From the NCBI GenBank assembly GCA_015075725.1, contig JABTTV010000001.1, positions 4,678,492 to 4,742,491 on the forward strand: a DNA stretch of 64,000 nt, read 5' to 3'. This document shows, piece by piece, positions 47,040 through 55,227 of this stretch. The stretch comes from Anaerolineales bacterium. GTDB lineage: Bacteria > Chloroflexota > Anaerolineae > Anaerolineales > Villigracilaceae. The notes beneath the pieces are model-generated. The model searched no databases. It saw nothing but the letters and a program-made list of their open reading frames with translations, and was not told where the DNA came from. The position numbers and the translations under genes are program-made. Positions within the stretch are counted from its first letter, which is position 1. The number at the start of each line of letters is the position of its first letter.

Positions 47040-47913
47040 ATATTCCTTTCCCCGATATTTACTGTCCAAGCAAAGCGTGGATGACCGCGCGCTCAATAAA
47101 GATGTCTTTAATGCATTGAAGGCGTCGCTGCCGGAGAGTCCCATTCGCATTATCGAAGTCGGCGCGGGAATCGGCACGATGATCCGGCGGCTCACCCGCT
47201 GGGATATGCTGCGCGAGACGGATTACGTGCTGGTGGACGAGATGGCGGGGAACATCGACTTTGCATCAGCGTGGATTCCACAATGGGCGGGAGAAGCAGG
47301 CTTGAGCGTGGAACGAAGCGCGCCGAATCAGATCCGGGTGTTCGATGAGGTTCGGGATGTCCAAATCCATTTGGAATGCGCAGACGTCTTCGATTTCATC
47401 CAGAAAAATAAAACGCCTGCCGATCTACTGATCGCGCACGCCTTTTTGGACCTGCTGCCCATGCCGGGGAGTTTGAGCAAACTGCTTACGCTTACGAATT
47501 CACTGGCATGGCTGACGTTGAACTTTGACGGGGTGACGACGCTGGAACCTTTGATCGATGAAAAGCTGGATGCGTTGATCGAGAGCCATTATCACTCGAC
47601 GATGGATACGCGTCCGACGGGCGGCAGCAGCCACAGCGGGCGGTTGATGTTCTCGCATTTGAAACAGGAAGGGGCTGAGATCGTTGCGGCAGGATCATCC
47701 GATTGGGTGGTGCATCCGCGCAACGGAGGGTATCCGCCGGACGAAGAATATTTCCTGCATTTCATTTTGCACTTCTTCGAGCAATCGGTGTGGACCTGCA
47801 CCGAACTTACGGAAGAAAAATTGGAAGCATGGCTGCAAGCCCGCCGTCGGCAGATCGAACGCGGCGAGTTGACGTATATCGCGCACCAGTTGGATTTTTT
47901 GGTTAGGAAATAA
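47029..47913 (+). CDS. SAM-dependent methyltransferase, class I
   Basis: 294 residues. ATG 47029 is chosen: its family-like start MAIEYSFPRYLLSKQSVDDR leads to the SAM motif IIEVGAGIGTMI. The substrate is unknown. It overlaps the acyltransferase gene by 11 bases. An earlier in-frame ATG at 47008 is possible. Confidence 0.8.
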   Translation: MAIEYSFPRYLLSKQSVDDRALNKDVFNALKASLPESPIRIIEVGAGIGTMIRRLTRWDMLRETDYVLVDEMAGNIDFASAWIPQWAGEAGLSVERSAPNQIRVFDEVRDVQIHLECADVFDFIQKNKTPADLLIAHAFLDLLPMPGSLSKLLTLTNSLAWLTLNFDGVTTLEPLIDEKLDALIESHYHSTMDTRPTGGSSHSGRLMFSHLKQEGAEIVAAGSSDWVVHPRNGGYPPDEEYFLHFILHFFEQSVWTCTELTEEKLEAWLQARRRQIERGELTYIAHQLDFLVRK

Positions 47914-47914
47914 C

Positions 47915-49201
47915 TCACTGTTTGCGAACGCGGTTGGCGATCAACGAAGCGCCGGTGGAGGTGCCCGGCAGATTCCCCGCCTCGATGGGTTCGTCCCCGT
48001 TGTAATCCTTGAGTTGGGGCCATTTCATGACGACCAGCAGCGTGCCGACGATACAGCCGATGCCGCCAGTGACGACCGCAAACGGCGCGCCGAAGAACTG
48101 CGCCACCGTGCCCGCTTCGATCTCCCCAAGCTGGGGACCGCCCATAAAGAATATCTGGTTGATGCTTGTCATGCGCCCGCGCACATGGTCGGGAGTCTGC
48201 AATTGGCGAATCGTATTACGGACGATGGTGCTGACCCCATCTGCGCCGCCGGTGACGGCGATGGCAAGCCATGCCACGAGGAACGATCTGGTCGTGCCAA
48301 AGACGATGGTCGCGATGCCAAAGATGATCACGGAGATTAGAAACACGAATCCCTGCCTGCGAATTTCCCTTACCTGTGAGATGACCAGGGCAACCGCGAC
48401 CGCGCCGACAGCCGAGGCGGCGGATAGATAGCCATATTCGACCACGCCCACATCCAGCATTTCCTTGGCGATGATGGGCATGAGCGTATTCGCCGAGGCG
48501 AAAAATGTCGCAACGAAATCGATCATCATGGTGGAGAAGATGATCGGTTTGGCGAGAATGAATCGAATGCCGTCGGCAATGGCATCCAGGGTGATGCCGG
48601 CCGATCTCTCGGAGATCATCTGCGGGACATCACCGATCATGAAGAGGGCGACCAACACCGCGCCAAAGGATACAGCGTTGAAGTAATAGACCGCCTCCTG
48701 CCCCATCGAAGCAATGACAAACCCGGTCAGGGCGGGACCGATCACCGCGCCTGCCTGAAAGGCGGTGAAGGTCATGCTGAACGCGTTCGGCAGATCCTGT
48801 TTGGGGACGAGGTTGGGAACCAATGCCTGGCGTGACGGTCCATCGAAGGCGACAGCGACCGCCTGCAAGGCGGTGATGGCATAGATGTACCAGATGGTGA
48901 CATGCCCGAATTGGGTGAGCAAGCCCAACGCCAGGGCGAGAAGCGCAGCGAAACTCTGGGTAATGAACATGACGCGGCGTCTATCCACTGAATCGGCGAG
49001 CGCGCCGCCGATCAGCGAAAAGAGCACCACGGGCACGATGCGGGCAACGCCGATCCCGCCGAGAGCGATCGGGTTCTTGTCCAGTGAGTTGATGTGCCAG
49101 AAAAGCGCCCAGAGCTGCATCTGCGTGCCGGTGATGGAGATGAGCTGGCCAAGCCAAAGGTAGAAGAATTTTCTATGTTTAAGGGATGGGGGGATGTGCA
49201 T
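47915..49201 (-). CDS. MFS transporter, enterobactin-exporter-like
   Basis: 428 residues, about 12 helices. MFS_3-type N-terminus FFYLWLGQLISITGTQMQ and loop GALADSVDRRRVMFITQS. The middle and C-terminal halves resemble EntS/MefA-type exporters. It converges with the methyltransferase gene with a 1-base gap. Substrate unknown. Confidence 0.88.
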   Translation of the reverse strand: MHIPPSLKHRKFFYLWLGQLISITGTQMQLWALFWHINSLDKNPIALGGIGVARIVPVVLFSLIGGALADSVDRRRVMFITQSFAALLALALGLLTQFGHVTIWYIYAITALQAVAVAFDGPSRQALVPNLVPKQDLPNAFSMTFTAFQAGAVIGPALTGFVIASMGQEAVYYFNAVSFGAVLVALFMIGDVPQMISERSAGITLDAIADGIRFILAKPIIFSTMMIDFVATFFASANTLMPIIAKEMLDVGVVEYGYLSAASAVGAVAVALVISQVREIRRQGFVFLISVIIFGIATIVFGTTRSFLVAWLAIAVTGGADGVSTIVRNTIRQLQTPDHVRGRMTSINQIFFMGGPQLGEIEAGTVAQFFGAPFAVVTGGIGCIVGTLLVVMKWPQLKDYNGDEPIEAGNLPGTSTGASLIANRVRKQ

Positions 49202-49210
49202 TTGGAGATG

Positions 49211-49237
49211 CCAGGTTGAAAGTTGAAAGTTGAAGGT
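49211..49237. repeat. Short tandem repeat GTTGAAA
   Basis: Three to four head-to-tail copies of GTTGAAA/GTTGAAG immediately after nadE and before the start of the MFS gene. The unit is too short to assign a function. Confidence 0.6.
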
Positions 49238-50064
49238 TATGTTCCCCAGTCACGGAGATAAAGAAAGTCGTAGCCGACGGTGCGATTGCTGACCTTGGCA
49301 ATGGGCGGCTGCATGCGCTTGAATTGAGAGCGGCGGACGCGCGTGATGACGGTGTTGACGAATTTCGCATCGAAGCCCGCCTCCACCGCCTCACGCGGAC
49401 TATAGCGCTGGTCCACCAAAAGGTAGAGGAGTTTATCGACATCGTCGTAGGTGAAGCCAAGTTCCTTTTCGTCGGTCTGGTCCTCCCATAAATCGGCAGA
49501 CGGGGGCTTATCGATGATGGGCGCGGGGATGGCCATGGAGCGGGAGAGCTGGCGCACCTGAGTCTTGTAGAGATCGCCGATGGGGTTGATCGCGCTGGCG
49601 GAGTCGCCAAAGATGGTGCTGTACCCCAAAAGAATTTCCGTCTTGTTGCTTGTGCCGACGGGCAGGGCTTTGAAGACTTCGCTCTGGTCGTAGAGAACGA
49701 TCATGCGCGCCCGCGCCATGATATTGCCCCTGCGGACGTTCGACATCCCCGGTTCGAGTTCGATCAGCGGATCGACCATCGGGGTTATGTCGATCGTTTT
49801 GCCTGCGATACCGAGTTGATCGATCAACAGCTGAGCATGCGCAAGCGAATCGGGGGAAGAAGCGCGATAGGGAAGCCGCAATGCGACGACATTCTCTGCG
49901 CCGAGGGCTTCGACGGCAAGCGCGCAGGATAAGGCCGAATCCAAGCCGCCCGACAGGTTGAGGATGGCGCGGCTCATGCCGATGCGCGTGATCTCGGACC
50001 TGATAAACCCGGTGAGGATCTCGCGCGCGAGGTCGGTGTTGATGGAGAGGTTCAGGTCAACCAC
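49237..50064 (-). CDS. nadE: NAD+ synthetase, synthetase subunit
   Basis: 275 residues. The PP-loop LNLSGGLDSALSCALA activates deamido-NAD with ATP; KTEILLGYSTIFGDSASA and a C-terminal KRMQPPIAK fit NadE. It begins at GTG 50064, overlapping the nitrilase-fold gene by 8 bases. In glutamine-dependent NadE both domains are fused; here they are separate neighbouring proteins. Confidence 0.93.
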   Translation of the reverse strand: MVDLNLSINTDLAREILTGFIRSEITRIGMSRAILNLSGGLDSALSCALAVEALGAENVVALRLPYRASSPDSLAHAQLLIDQLGIAGKTIDITPMVDPLIELEPGMSNVRRGNIMARARMIVLYDQSEVFKALPVGTSNKTEILLGYSTIFGDSASAINPIGDLYKTQVRQLSRSMAIPAPIIDKPPSADLWEDQTDEKELGFTYDDVDKLLYLLVDQRYSPREAVEAGFDAKFVNTVITRVRRSQFKRMQPPIAKVSNRTVGYDFLYLRDWGT

Positions 50065-50908
50065 GGGAGAGAATCCTGTTCAATTCCTTTTGGACGAGCG
50101 AGGTGCGCTCGTCGCGAAGCAAAGGCAGGCGCGCGCGGGTGCGGCGGAGTTGATTCAAATCCAGTTGGGTGAAGGTGACCGCTTCCACGTTGTAGGGACC
50201 ATGCGAGAGTTCCTCGCCGTTCGGGTCGAAGACGGTCGAGCCGCCCCAAAAGTGCAGACCATCCTCATATCCGACGCGATTCGTATGCGTGACGAAGGCG
50301 GTGAACATGCTGGCGTAGGCTTTGTTGACACGTTCGACCCAGCGGGCTGATTCGAGTTTTTCCCTGTCGTTCAGGCCGCGGCCCGGCGAAGCGGAAGAGA
50401 AAAGCATGATGTCGGCGCCATCGAGCCAAAGGAGGTACGGAGGCGAGGCGTGCCAAAAATCTTCACAGATGAGCATGCCGACGCGCCCGAAGCGGGTATC
50501 GAAGGCGCGGATCGAATCTCCCCAGGCGAAGAAGCGTCCCTCATCGAAGAGCCCGTACGTCGGGAGATACACCTTGTGATGGACGTGGATCAACCTCCCG
50601 CCGGAGAGATAGGCGGAGGCGATGAAAAAACGGTGACGGGAATCTTCGTCGACAAAGCCGACCACGAGGTCGAGATCACGGGAGGCGTCGAGGAGGGGCT
50701 TGAAGACGGGATCGTCTTCGTTCGGTTTATGGGCGACCGAAGCGACCAGATCCTGCAAGACGTAACCGGTCAGTGAAAGTTCGGGGAAGACAAGAAGGTC
50801 GGCTCTCCCGGCCTTTGCCCTTTCGATGTAATCCAGATGCTTGGCGAGATTGGCATCGACATCCCCAAGTTTGGTCTCGATCTGGGCAAGGGCAAGATTG
50901 AGTTTCAT
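50057..50908 (-). CDS. Nitrilase-fold glutaminase paired with NadE
   Basis: 283 residues. E-K-C triad: E in LVFPELSLTGY, K in HHKVYLPTYGLFDE, C in MLICEDFWH. It is most similar to the glutaminase domain of glutamine-dependent NAD+ synthetase. It overlaps nadE, so it probably supplies ammonia from glutamine to NadE. ATG 50908 is used because the family start MKLNLALAQIETKLGD aligns there; the ribosome binding site is weak. Confidence 0.9.
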   Translation of the reverse strand: MKLNLALAQIETKLGDVDANLAKHLDYIERAKAGRADLLVFPELSLTGYVLQDLVASVAHKPNEDDPVFKPLLDASRDLDLVVGFVDEDSRHRFFIASAYLSGGRLIHVHHKVYLPTYGLFDEGRFFAWGDSIRAFDTRFGRVGMLICEDFWHASPPYLLWLDGADIMLFSSASPGRGLNDREKLESARWVERVNKAYASMFTAFVTHTNRVGYEDGLHFWGGSTVFDPNGEELSHGPYNVEAVTFTQLDLNQLRRTRARLPLLRDERTSLVQKELNRILSRG

Positions 50909-51010
50909 TGGGCGAATCTTACCACTAAAAAAATCCGGCAAAGCCATGCAAGGGAGGGAAAAGAAAAGTCCCGAAGACTCTGTTCTGCGGGACTTGTATT
51001 CATGCGATGG

Positions 51011-52264
51011 TTAAGGCAGTTTCCATTCCGAGGGCCAGCCGGGAGGTGTTTGTGGATCTGCGGGAAGCGGTTCGAGGAAGGCGCTGTCGGCGAGGTCGGG
51101 ACAATTGGGGATGTCGTGATCGTAATAATCGTCGTTGCCGGGGTCGAGGGTCATATTATCAGAATCCCAATAAAGAGTGGAACCTGCATCCGGCGCCCAC
51201 ATGAGATCGGCATTGTCGTCGCCTGTATGACTGAAGTTTTCCGCGCTGGTCGGGTTCGCGCCGCAAGAAGCGGCAAAACCCAGCGTGTGAACAATCTCGT
51301 GAATCACGCCCATGTCGGTATAGGTGTTCCCCGCGCCGAACGATTCGCTTGCGCAGTCATAACCGTCATCCAAAACGGCGGAGGTATACAATCCCGCCAT
51401 GCGCCCCATCAAATCATCGGGATGGGCGGCATCGGCGCAGGTGCCGGGATGGCTGGTGATCTCGAACATGGAAACGTAGATCTTCCCGGGCTGGAAAAGC
51501 CGGGTCTTTACGAGTTCCGCTTCGAGTATGTCGCGGATCCAATACTTGCCCCCATACTGCGAAACAGACGCATCGATGACCTGCCGGCTGGTCATGCCGA
51601 TCTGGACGAAGGTGATATCCAATTCGCCCTGATAGGTGTCGAAGCGAAACTTTGAACCGCCGGACTGTCCTGCGAACCATTCGTTGACCGTATCGACAGT
51701 GACATCGATCTTCCCATCCAAGTCGCGCTGGTAATCGGTCCCGTCGGCGGGAAGCACGTAAAGGAAATGCACCTGATACATGCCGGGGGCATCGTCGGGG
51801 CGGTCGGCGTAGGAACGCTCACCGAGCGGAGCGACGGGAGCAGGCGTGGGCGGTGGAAGCGAGGCGAGGGTTTTATCGGCTGAGACCGCAAAGTATTGTT
51901 CCGCGTCTTCCGTCAGGGTGAACTCGCCGATCAAATTCCCGGTCCCGTCATACACGCGCCAAACGTGGGTGCTGTACGAACCGATCGTTTCCGATCCGGA
52001 TGGAGGCAATTGAGTGAACGATTCTTCGCCGCCATCGAAGTCCACCCATATAACATCGAGCGTTTCAGCAGTTTGGTTGGCGATGGTCAATTGAACTTCT
52101 GCAGTACCGTTTCCCGAGCGGACGGCTGGCGCTTCAGTCTCCGCCGGAGCCGGTGCTTGCGTCGGGGGCGCTGACTCTTCCGTTAGGGGAGCGCCGCCTC
52201 CCCCGCAGGCGGAAATCAAAAAGACAAAAATGAATAAAACTCGCACAAAAGATCTCGATCGCAT
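51011..52264 (-). CDS. Lipoprotein with VHL-beta-like domain and metalloprotease motif
   Basis: 417 residues. Lipoprotein signal with lipobox LISAC (about residues 16-20). Residues about 50-115 resemble the VHL beta domain (TLDVIWVDFDGGEES, then STHVWRVYDGTG). The C-terminal half has HEIVHTLGF, a zinc HExxHxxGF site. The protein is probably an extracytoplasmic zinc metalloprotease anchored by lipid; the specific peptidase family is not certain. Confidence 0.82.
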   Translation of the reverse strand: MRSRSFVRVLFIFVFLISACGGGGAPLTEESAPPTQAPAPAETEAPAVRSGNGTAEVQLTIANQTAETLDVIWVDFDGGEESFTQLPPSGSETIGSYSTHVWRVYDGTGNLIGEFTLTEDAEQYFAVSADKTLASLPPPTPAPVAPLGERSYADRPDDAPGMYQVHFLYVLPADGTDYQRDLDGKIDVTVDTVNEWFAGQSGGSKFRFDTYQGELDITFVQIGMTSRQVIDASVSQYGGKYWIRDILEAELVKTRLFQPGKIYVSMFEITSHPGTCADAAHPDDLMGRMAGLYTSAVLDDGYDCASESFGAGNTYTDMGVIHEIVHTLGFAASCGANPTSAENFSHTGDDNADLMWAPDAGSTLYWDSDNMTLDPGNDDYYDHDIPNCPDLADSAFLEPLPADPQTPPGWPSEWKLP

Positions 52265-52352
52265 GGCACGAACTCCTATCCGATGAATTTGCCCGATTAT
52301 AGTGGGATTGGTATGGTCTTTACTTCACAACTTTGAAATTAGAATGACCGGG

Positions 52353-52432
52353 GCAGGAGTAAGAAACCCGATCTGCAAACCGGCATATCAAGGAAGCAGG
52401 AGGGACCCGAATCCCTGGCGGACCGAAAATCT
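52353..52432. repeat. Diverged tRNA-Ser 3'-end relic
   Basis: CCCGATCTGCAAACCGG followed by GGAGGGACCCGAATCCC and GGCGGACCG resembles the minus-strand tRNA-Ser end and its downstream hairpin (compare 53205-53260 and 53445-53480). Heavily diverged, so the assignment is tentative. Confidence 0.4.
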
Positions 52433-52466
52433 CCACCGCAATTAATCCGACGCGACAAAAAGACCT

Positions 52467-52538
52467 CCTGCAAAAGTCAAATTTTTTACCCTGCCCAAGG
52501 CGGAAGTCCCCGGCGGCGGGAGCACTTATGCAAGAGGT
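52467..52538 (+). repeat. Direct repeat R, left copy
   Basis: Begins CCTGCAAAAG, contains a CCTGC-C-AAGGCGG core and ends GAGCACTTATGCAAGAGGT. A related copy lies at 53115-53196 in the same orientation, on the other side of the small membrane-protein gene. Confidence 0.7.
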
Positions 52539-52601
52539 CCAATCTAAAACAAAAATATCCGTCAAATGACGGCTGCGTGAAACTCATCCCCCAATGATCG
52601 A

Positions 52602-52988
52602 TCAACTCTGTTCGGCCTTGCCGAACAATCCCTGCCTGTCGAAGTACGGCTTCAGGATCAGGTAGCCGCCCAGTACGATCAGAAAGACCGCACCCCCGAT
52701 GCCTCCGACACCGACGAGTTCGAGAATCCCGCCGATGAGCGACAGGATGCCGAGAAATGTCGTGAAGCCGCTCATGCGAATGCTGCTGAAGTAGCGCGCG
52801 GCGTTCAAGCCCAGCAGAATTAAGCCGACGCCGATCGACCACCATCCGCTTTTGACAACGGACTCCGGGACGAACATGAAGCCGCCGAGCATGATGAGGA
52901 AAAAGCCCCAGGCGGCAGTCTCCAAATTCTTGTTCAGAGACGCTTTCCGGGGATCGAGCGCGGGTTGAACTTCCGTATTTTCGGTCAT
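52602..52988 (-). CDS. Small four-helix membrane protein
   Basis: 128 residues from ATG 52988 (GGAGAG 2-7 bases upstream). After a charged N-terminus of about 35 residues come three to four hydrophobic helices rich in Gly and Leu (GFFLIMLGGFMFVPE, GVGLILLGLNAARYF, FLGILSLIGGILELVGVG, GAVFLIVLGGYLILK). No known family. It is bracketed by the direct repeats R and by tRNA-Ser relics. Confidence 0.7.
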   Translation of the reverse strand: MTENTEVQPALDPRKASLNKNLETAAWGFFLIMLGGFMFVPESVVKSGWWSIGVGLILLGLNAARYFSSIRMSGFTTFLGILSLIGGILELVGVGGIGGAVFLIVLGGYLILKPYFDRQGLFGKAEQS

Positions 52989-53114
52989 GGTCTCTCCTTG
53001 TTTTCGATCCGTCGCATGCGGGCGCGGGACTGCCAAGGTTTTCCGCAGCACATCCATAAAGATTGTACAACTCTGCCTGGTGGAATTCAATAAGGCGAAT
53101 GCATGTAAAGACTG

Positions 53115-53196
53115 CCTGCAAAAGCCGCGGTTTTATCCTGCTCGAGGCGGCATCCCCACCGCCGGGGACTGCGGCGTGAGCACTTATGCAAGAGGT
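53115..53196 (+). repeat. Direct repeat R, right copy
   Basis: Starts CCTGCAAAAG and ends GAGCACTTATGCAAGAGGT, as in 52467-52538, with a CTCGAGGCGG core and an extra GC-rich insertion. Confidence 0.7.
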
Positions 53197-53209
53197 GTAA
53201 TGGAAAAAG

Positions 53210-53444
53210 CCCGACAAGCAAACCGGACTTTCAGTGGAGAGGGAGGCGTTCGACATCGTACCCGAAGGGTAATATCATCCCCTCAATGGGGGCGCTCGGT
53301 GGAAATAAAAAGCCCGACTCATCGAGCCGGACTCTTCTGCGGAGAGGGAGGGATTCGACATCGTACCCGAAGGGTAATATCATCCCCTCAACGGGGGCGC
53401 TCGGTGGAAATAAAAAGGACTCGACAATATGCCAAGTCCTTTAG
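53210..53444 (-). repeat. Two tandem relics of tRNA-Ser 3' end plus terminator
   Basis: Units at about 53234 and 53339 repeat with a period of about 105 bases and continue into the tRNA at 53445. Each preserves GGAGAGGGAGG and TTCGA of the tRNA 3' end, then a shared ATCGTACCCGAAGGG segment and CGCTCGGTGG, followed by a hairpin and a T-run on the minus strand. The hairpin of the last interval (AGGACT...AGTCCT, 53417-53441) is the likely tRNA terminator. Confidence 0.75.
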
Positions 53445-53531
53445 CGGAGAGGGAGGGATTCGAACCCTCGGTGGACCGGAGCCCACAACGGTTTTCGAGA
53501 CCGTCCCATTCAACCACTCTGGCACCTCCCC
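53445..53531 (-). tRNA. tRNA-Ser (CGA)
   Basis: The acceptor stem GGGGAGG pairs with CCTCTCC with one wobble. The anticodon stem ACGGT/ACCGT encloses CTCGAAA, giving anticodon CGA. Long variable arm as expected for tRNA-Ser; T arm GGGTTCGAATCCC; discriminator G. CCA is not encoded. Confidence 0.95.
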
Positions 53532-53632
53532 GAAAGTGTCACGTGTCACGTTTCAGGTGTCAGGTTGTGTCACGTGAGCGAGCGAAATTATACCTGAAAA
53601 TCTACAGCGGATATTTGTGCGGGCGGAATGTG

Positions 53633-53744
53633 TGAGGATTGGGGATTAGAGATTAGAGGATTGGAGGATTGGGGAGTGGAGAGTGGAGAGTGGAGGATTG
53701 GAGAATTGGAGATTGGAGGATTGGGGGTTGGAGATTGGGGATTT
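53633..53744 (+). repeat. Purine-rich minisatellite
   Basis: Irregular tandem copies of GGATTGGAGA/GGAGAGTGGA, almost entirely G, A and T on the plus strand, with several GGGG runs. It lies between tRNA-Ser and the cassette promoter. No coding capacity. Confidence 0.8.
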
Positions 53745-53838
53745 GACCGCCTTGCCCCGGCGCTGTAGGAGGTGCGCTTCGACAGGGTTTCGACCAGTTC
53801 GGTGAAAGGCTGGTCGAGGATCTTTTCGCGATGGGTGC

Positions 53839-53866
53839 TTGACTTGGTGGTTGGGGTCGGTATAAT
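53839..53866 (+). promoter_or_regulatory. Cassette-array promoter (Pc candidate)
   Basis: TTGACT (53839-53844), 16-base spacer, TATAAT (53861-53866), reading toward the first cassette 115 bases away. In integrons, cassettes without their own promoter are transcribed from such a Pc promoter. No coding sequence lies between. Confidence 0.7.
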
Positions 53867-53959
53867 GGTGGAGTGCTAAGTGGTTGTGCTTTTTAGACTG
53901 AGGGCTGCCAGTATTTTACACCATTCTCGAGAGTTTCTGTCCATAGGTAGTTATGTTGA

Positions 53960-53986
53960 GGAGCTCAACCGAGTATCTAGTTAGTT
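53960..53986 (+). other. attI-like junction at start of cassette array
   Basis: GTTAGTT begins at 53980. The sequence after it (TTAGTTTTCAT) is complementary to the end of the first cassette (ATGAAAACTAAC, 54341-54352), so the G/TT boundary at 53980/53981 is the recombination point. Whatever lies to the left is either attI or a truncated attC; no L box could be assigned with certainty. Confidence 0.55.
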
Positions 53987-54015
53987 TTCATCTTGCAAAA
54001 AGAAAGGTTTCTAAA

Positions 54016-54351
54016 ATGAATATCAACCAGTTTTTGAAAGAAAACATGCAAGTAAAAGAATTGGCAGGCGGTTACGAATACCGCGAACATGCGCCCCGCG
54101 TGGTCTGCGCCGATGGCTTCAATATGTCGGTTCAAGTTTCAAGTAGTCACTATTGCACACCACGTATCAATGACGCCGCTTTTTACTCCGAAGTAGAAAT
54201 CGGTTATCCGAGCGAAGCCGAGCCGCTTATTATGGAGTTTGCCGAGCAAGCAGACCGCCCCACTGATACGGTTTATGGTTACGTTCCTGTTTTTATCGTT
54301 GATGAAGTCATTGCAAAACATGGTGGCTTCAAAGTCGAGAATGAAAACTAA
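54016..54351 (+). CDS. Cassette 1 protein, unknown
   Basis: 111 residues from ATG 54016 with AGAAAGG upstream. MNINQFLKENMQVKEL, then a segment with EYREHAPRVVCADGFNMSVQ and SSSHYCTPRINDAAFYSEVEIG. No domain recognised; it looks like a small soluble alpha/beta protein. The stop codon lies inside the R'' box of its attC, which is typical of cassette genes. Confidence 0.7.
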   Translation: MNINQFLKENMQVKELAGGYEYREHAPRVVCADGFNMSVQVSSSHYCTPRINDAAFYSEVEIGYPSEAEPLIMEFAEQADRPTDTVYGYVPVFIVDEVIAKHGGFKVENEN

Positions 54352-54442
54352 CAATGCGTGCAGTGGACAAAAGCGGGCTGTGGCGAAATCTGAAAATTAT
54401 CCAAGCCCTCCCGCTTTTGCCACTAACGCCAGTCCGTTAGGC
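54346..54442 (+). other. attC site 1 (unoccupied)
   Basis: R'' AACTAAC (54346-54352), GCGTGCAG, imperfect dyad GTGGACAAAAGCGGG/CCCGCTTTTGCCAC, TAACGC, and R' GTTAGGC (54436-54442). 97 bases. Confidence 0.85.
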
Positions 54443-54487
54443 GGCTCACGAGTAGATAATCACGGGAATGCAAAGGGTCAATTACAG

Positions 54488-55057
54488 ATGTTCGTCATCA
54501 ATACTATTTTTCAACCCATCTATGGAAAACCGTGTTGGCAAGTTGAGCAAGGGTATGGCTCGTTTCTCACATTTGAGTTTGGACAGCCTTCTCTCCATAT
54601 CACTGAACCGCACGAAGTTTCCGAACAGGCTGCCGAAAGCGTCAGACGAAATGCTGCTCGACGATTTGTGTATGTTCGGGGCGACTGGCATCTTTGGATC
54701 TACATTTGCGATTGGTATATCTTTTTGAATAATCGGGAATTGGCAAATCACGAATCCAATCGGCGTGCTATCAAAAAAGCATTGATTGACATCGATGGGC
54801 AGGCACTTACAAAGGTCAGCGTAAATGATTCACTGGTCTCTGTATTTGAATTTGATTTGGGAGGCAGGTTAGAAGTTATTCCAAATCACAAAGATTATGA
54901 AAAGAATGTCGATCTCTGGTTACTGTATGAGCCATCGGGTAAGGTCTTTACGTTGCGAGCGGATGGGAAATACCATCACATGCTTGGTACTACTCCGCCT
55001 GAGAGCTATAAATGGAAACCCTTGAGAGTCTCGAAACCGAAGAAGATTGTAAAATAA
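54488..55057 (+). CDS. Cassette 2 protein, unknown
   Basis: 189 residues from ATG 54488, 46 bases into the cassette, with only a weak AAAGGG ribosome binding site. The frame stays open upstream across the attC site, but that part is not genic. Aromatic-rich segment DWHLWIYICDWYIFLNN and a beta-rich end (FEFDLGGRLEVIP, VDLWLLYEPSG). No family recognised. Confidence 0.7.
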   Translation: MFVINTIFQPIYGKPCWQVEQGYGSFLTFEFGQPSLHITEPHEVSEQAAESVRRNAARRFVYVRGDWHLWIYICDWYIFLNNRELANHESNRRAIKKALIDIDGQALTKVSVNDSLVSVFEFDLGGRLEVIPNHKDYEKNVDLWLLYEPSGKVFTLRADGKYHHMLGTTPPESYKWKPLRVSKPKKIVK

Positions 55058-55064
55058 AACCGCC

Positions 55065-55193
55065 GCCTAACATAGCGTGCACCCGACGCTGGGGACTCTG
55101 TGCGTTTTCAAGCGTTTGTCCACGCCTCAGCCGTTTCCACATCGGACGGCGTTCCACCGTCCACCCCAGCGCGGGTAACGCCAACCGTTAGGT
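55065..55193 (+). other. attC site 2 (unoccupied)
   Basis: R'' GCCTAAC (55065-55071), AGCGTGCACCCGACGCTGGGG, complementary CCCCAGCG, GGGTAACGCC and R' GTTAGGT (55187-55193). 129 bases. It belongs to the same attC subfamily as the three occupied sites. Confidence 0.88.
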
Positions 55194-55227
55194 GGCTACT
55201 TGCTAGGACAATAAACAAAAGAGAGTT

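Noticed and set aside
52987..53577. 196-codon plus-strand frame
   Set aside because: It runs through repeat R, the tRNA-Ser relics and the tRNA itself, and repeats internally only because the DNA does.
53540..53980. Search for an integron integrase next to the array start
   Set aside because: No frame longer than a few dozen codons and no tyrosine-recombinase motif is present on either strand.
54239..54487. Upstream extension of the cassette 2 gene
   Set aside because: It would start inside the cassette 1 gene and cross the attC site. The cassette boundary at 54436 excludes it.
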